A stretch of DNA of 5,788 bases from an uncultured Alphaproteobacteria bacterium (GTDB lineage Bacteria > Pseudomonadota > Alphaproteobacteria > RUG11792). Location: contig CAJOOW010000075.1 of the NCBI GenBank assembly GCA_905236375.1, positions 1 to 5,788 of the forward strand, given 5' to 3'. Of this stretch, positions 5,373-5,788 are shown piece after piece (positions within the stretch are counted from its first letter, which is position 1; every line of letters starts with the position of its first letter). The notes beneath the pieces are model-generated. The model searched no databases. It was given only the letters and a program-made list of their open reading frames with translations, and had not been told where the DNA came from. The position numbers and the translations under genes were made by a program.

Positions 5373-5788
5373 TTATTTTATTTTCGGCAATACTGTTATA
5401 TGCAATTCCTTCAATTGTTGAGGAGTTACCTCTGCAGGAGCTCCCATCATGATGTCTTCTGCTTGTTGATTGAATGGAAACGCAATAACTTCTCTTATGT
5501 TTTCAGTATTAGCCAAAAGCATAATCATTCTATCAATTCCAGGGGCACATCCGCCATGTGGAGGGGCTCCATACTTGAATGCTTTTATCATGCCCTTGAA
5601 TTTCGAATCCACAACAGATCGATCGTATCCGGCTATCTCAAAAGCCTTATACATAATTTCCGGAGAGTGATTTCTAATAGCTCCACTCGTTAGTTCTATG
5701 CCATTACAAACAATATCATATTGATAAGCCTTAATTTCCAGAGGGTCTTTAGTATTAAGAGCTTCCAAACCTCCTTGAGGCATTGAGA
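5373..5788 (-). CDS. aspS: Aspartyl-tRNA synthetase, C-terminal part (gene continues beyond the right edge)
   Basis: AspRS is a class II synthetase that charges tRNA-Asp with aspartate. The last 137 residues are visible, out of about 600 in bacterial-type AspRS. Reading from the right edge: [15 protein letters not shown], corresponding to the alphaproteobacterial FSMPQ segment after motif 2; then [21 protein letters not shown] (catalytic-domain strand that contributes to the aspartate/ATP pocket); then [19 protein letters not shown], which is class II motif 3 with the ATP-binding Arg of GIDR; then [18 protein letters not shown] and [13 protein letters not shown] at the end. The Met at 5781-5783 is internal, since the frame and homology continue upstream. 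Stop is TAA at 5373-5375. Whether the enzyme is discriminating or also charges tRNA-Asn depends on the anticodon-binding domain, which lies outside the window. No hairpin terminator is visible between it and the convergent tRNA. Confidence 0.97.
   Translation of the reverse strand, partial: SMPQGGLEALNTKDPLEIKAYQYDIVCNGIELTSGAIRNHSPEIMYKAFEIAGYDRSVVDSKFKGMIKAFKYGAPPHGGCAPGIDRMIMLLANTENIREVIAFPFNQQAEDIMMGAPAEVTPQQLKELHITVLPKIK

Noticed and set aside
5400..5693. Two plus-strand open frames opposite aspS
   Set aside because: They overlap the conserved AspRS motif 3 region on the other strand and show no protein-like features of their own.

Overview
This AT-rich window looks like the genome of an alphaproteobacterium, probably a host-associated member of the Holosporales/Rickettsiales grade. 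The clues are alphaproteobacterial-type RpoD, L28, SecB and AspRS sequences, low G+C, and a eukaryotic-type ubiquitin protease carrying a bacterial signal peptide. The taxonomic placement is an inference from sequence style and was not tested by a search.

Layout. The 3' two thirds of rpoD (primary sigma factor) enters from the left edge. It is followed after 20 bases by a 310-residue membrane protein equivalent to only the N-terminal half of a CapD/FlaA1/PglF-type polysaccharide-biosynthesis sugar-nucleotide dehydratase; the catalytic SDR half is absent. A 73-base spacer then holds a candidate promoter, a perfect inverted repeat and an 11-copy TA dinucleotide tract. It leads into a 672-residue protein with a Sec signal peptide, an unrecognised N-terminal region of about 290 residues and a C-terminal USP (peptidase C19) deubiquitinase domain. 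After 157 bases containing a near-consensus sigma-70 promoter come rpmB (ribosomal protein L28) and secB (export chaperone), probably cotranscribed. A complete tRNA-Pro(CGG) follows. The 3' end of aspS (aspartyl-tRNA synthetase) runs convergently from the right edge.

How the parts relate. rpoD, rpmB, secB, tRNA-Pro and aspS are housekeeping genes. The accessory segment is about 1247-4366: a truncated envelope-polysaccharide gene next to an exported deubiquitinase with its own unusual leader. Bacteria of this kind have no ubiquitin system, so the protease most plausibly acts on a eukaryotic host as a secreted effector. SecB may assist export of preproteins in general, but its position beside the effector is probably incidental because it shares a transcription unit with rpmB.

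The most interesting items are the exported USP with altered active-site motifs, its uncharacterised N-terminal region, and the TA repeat plus palindrome that could make its expression variable or regulated.
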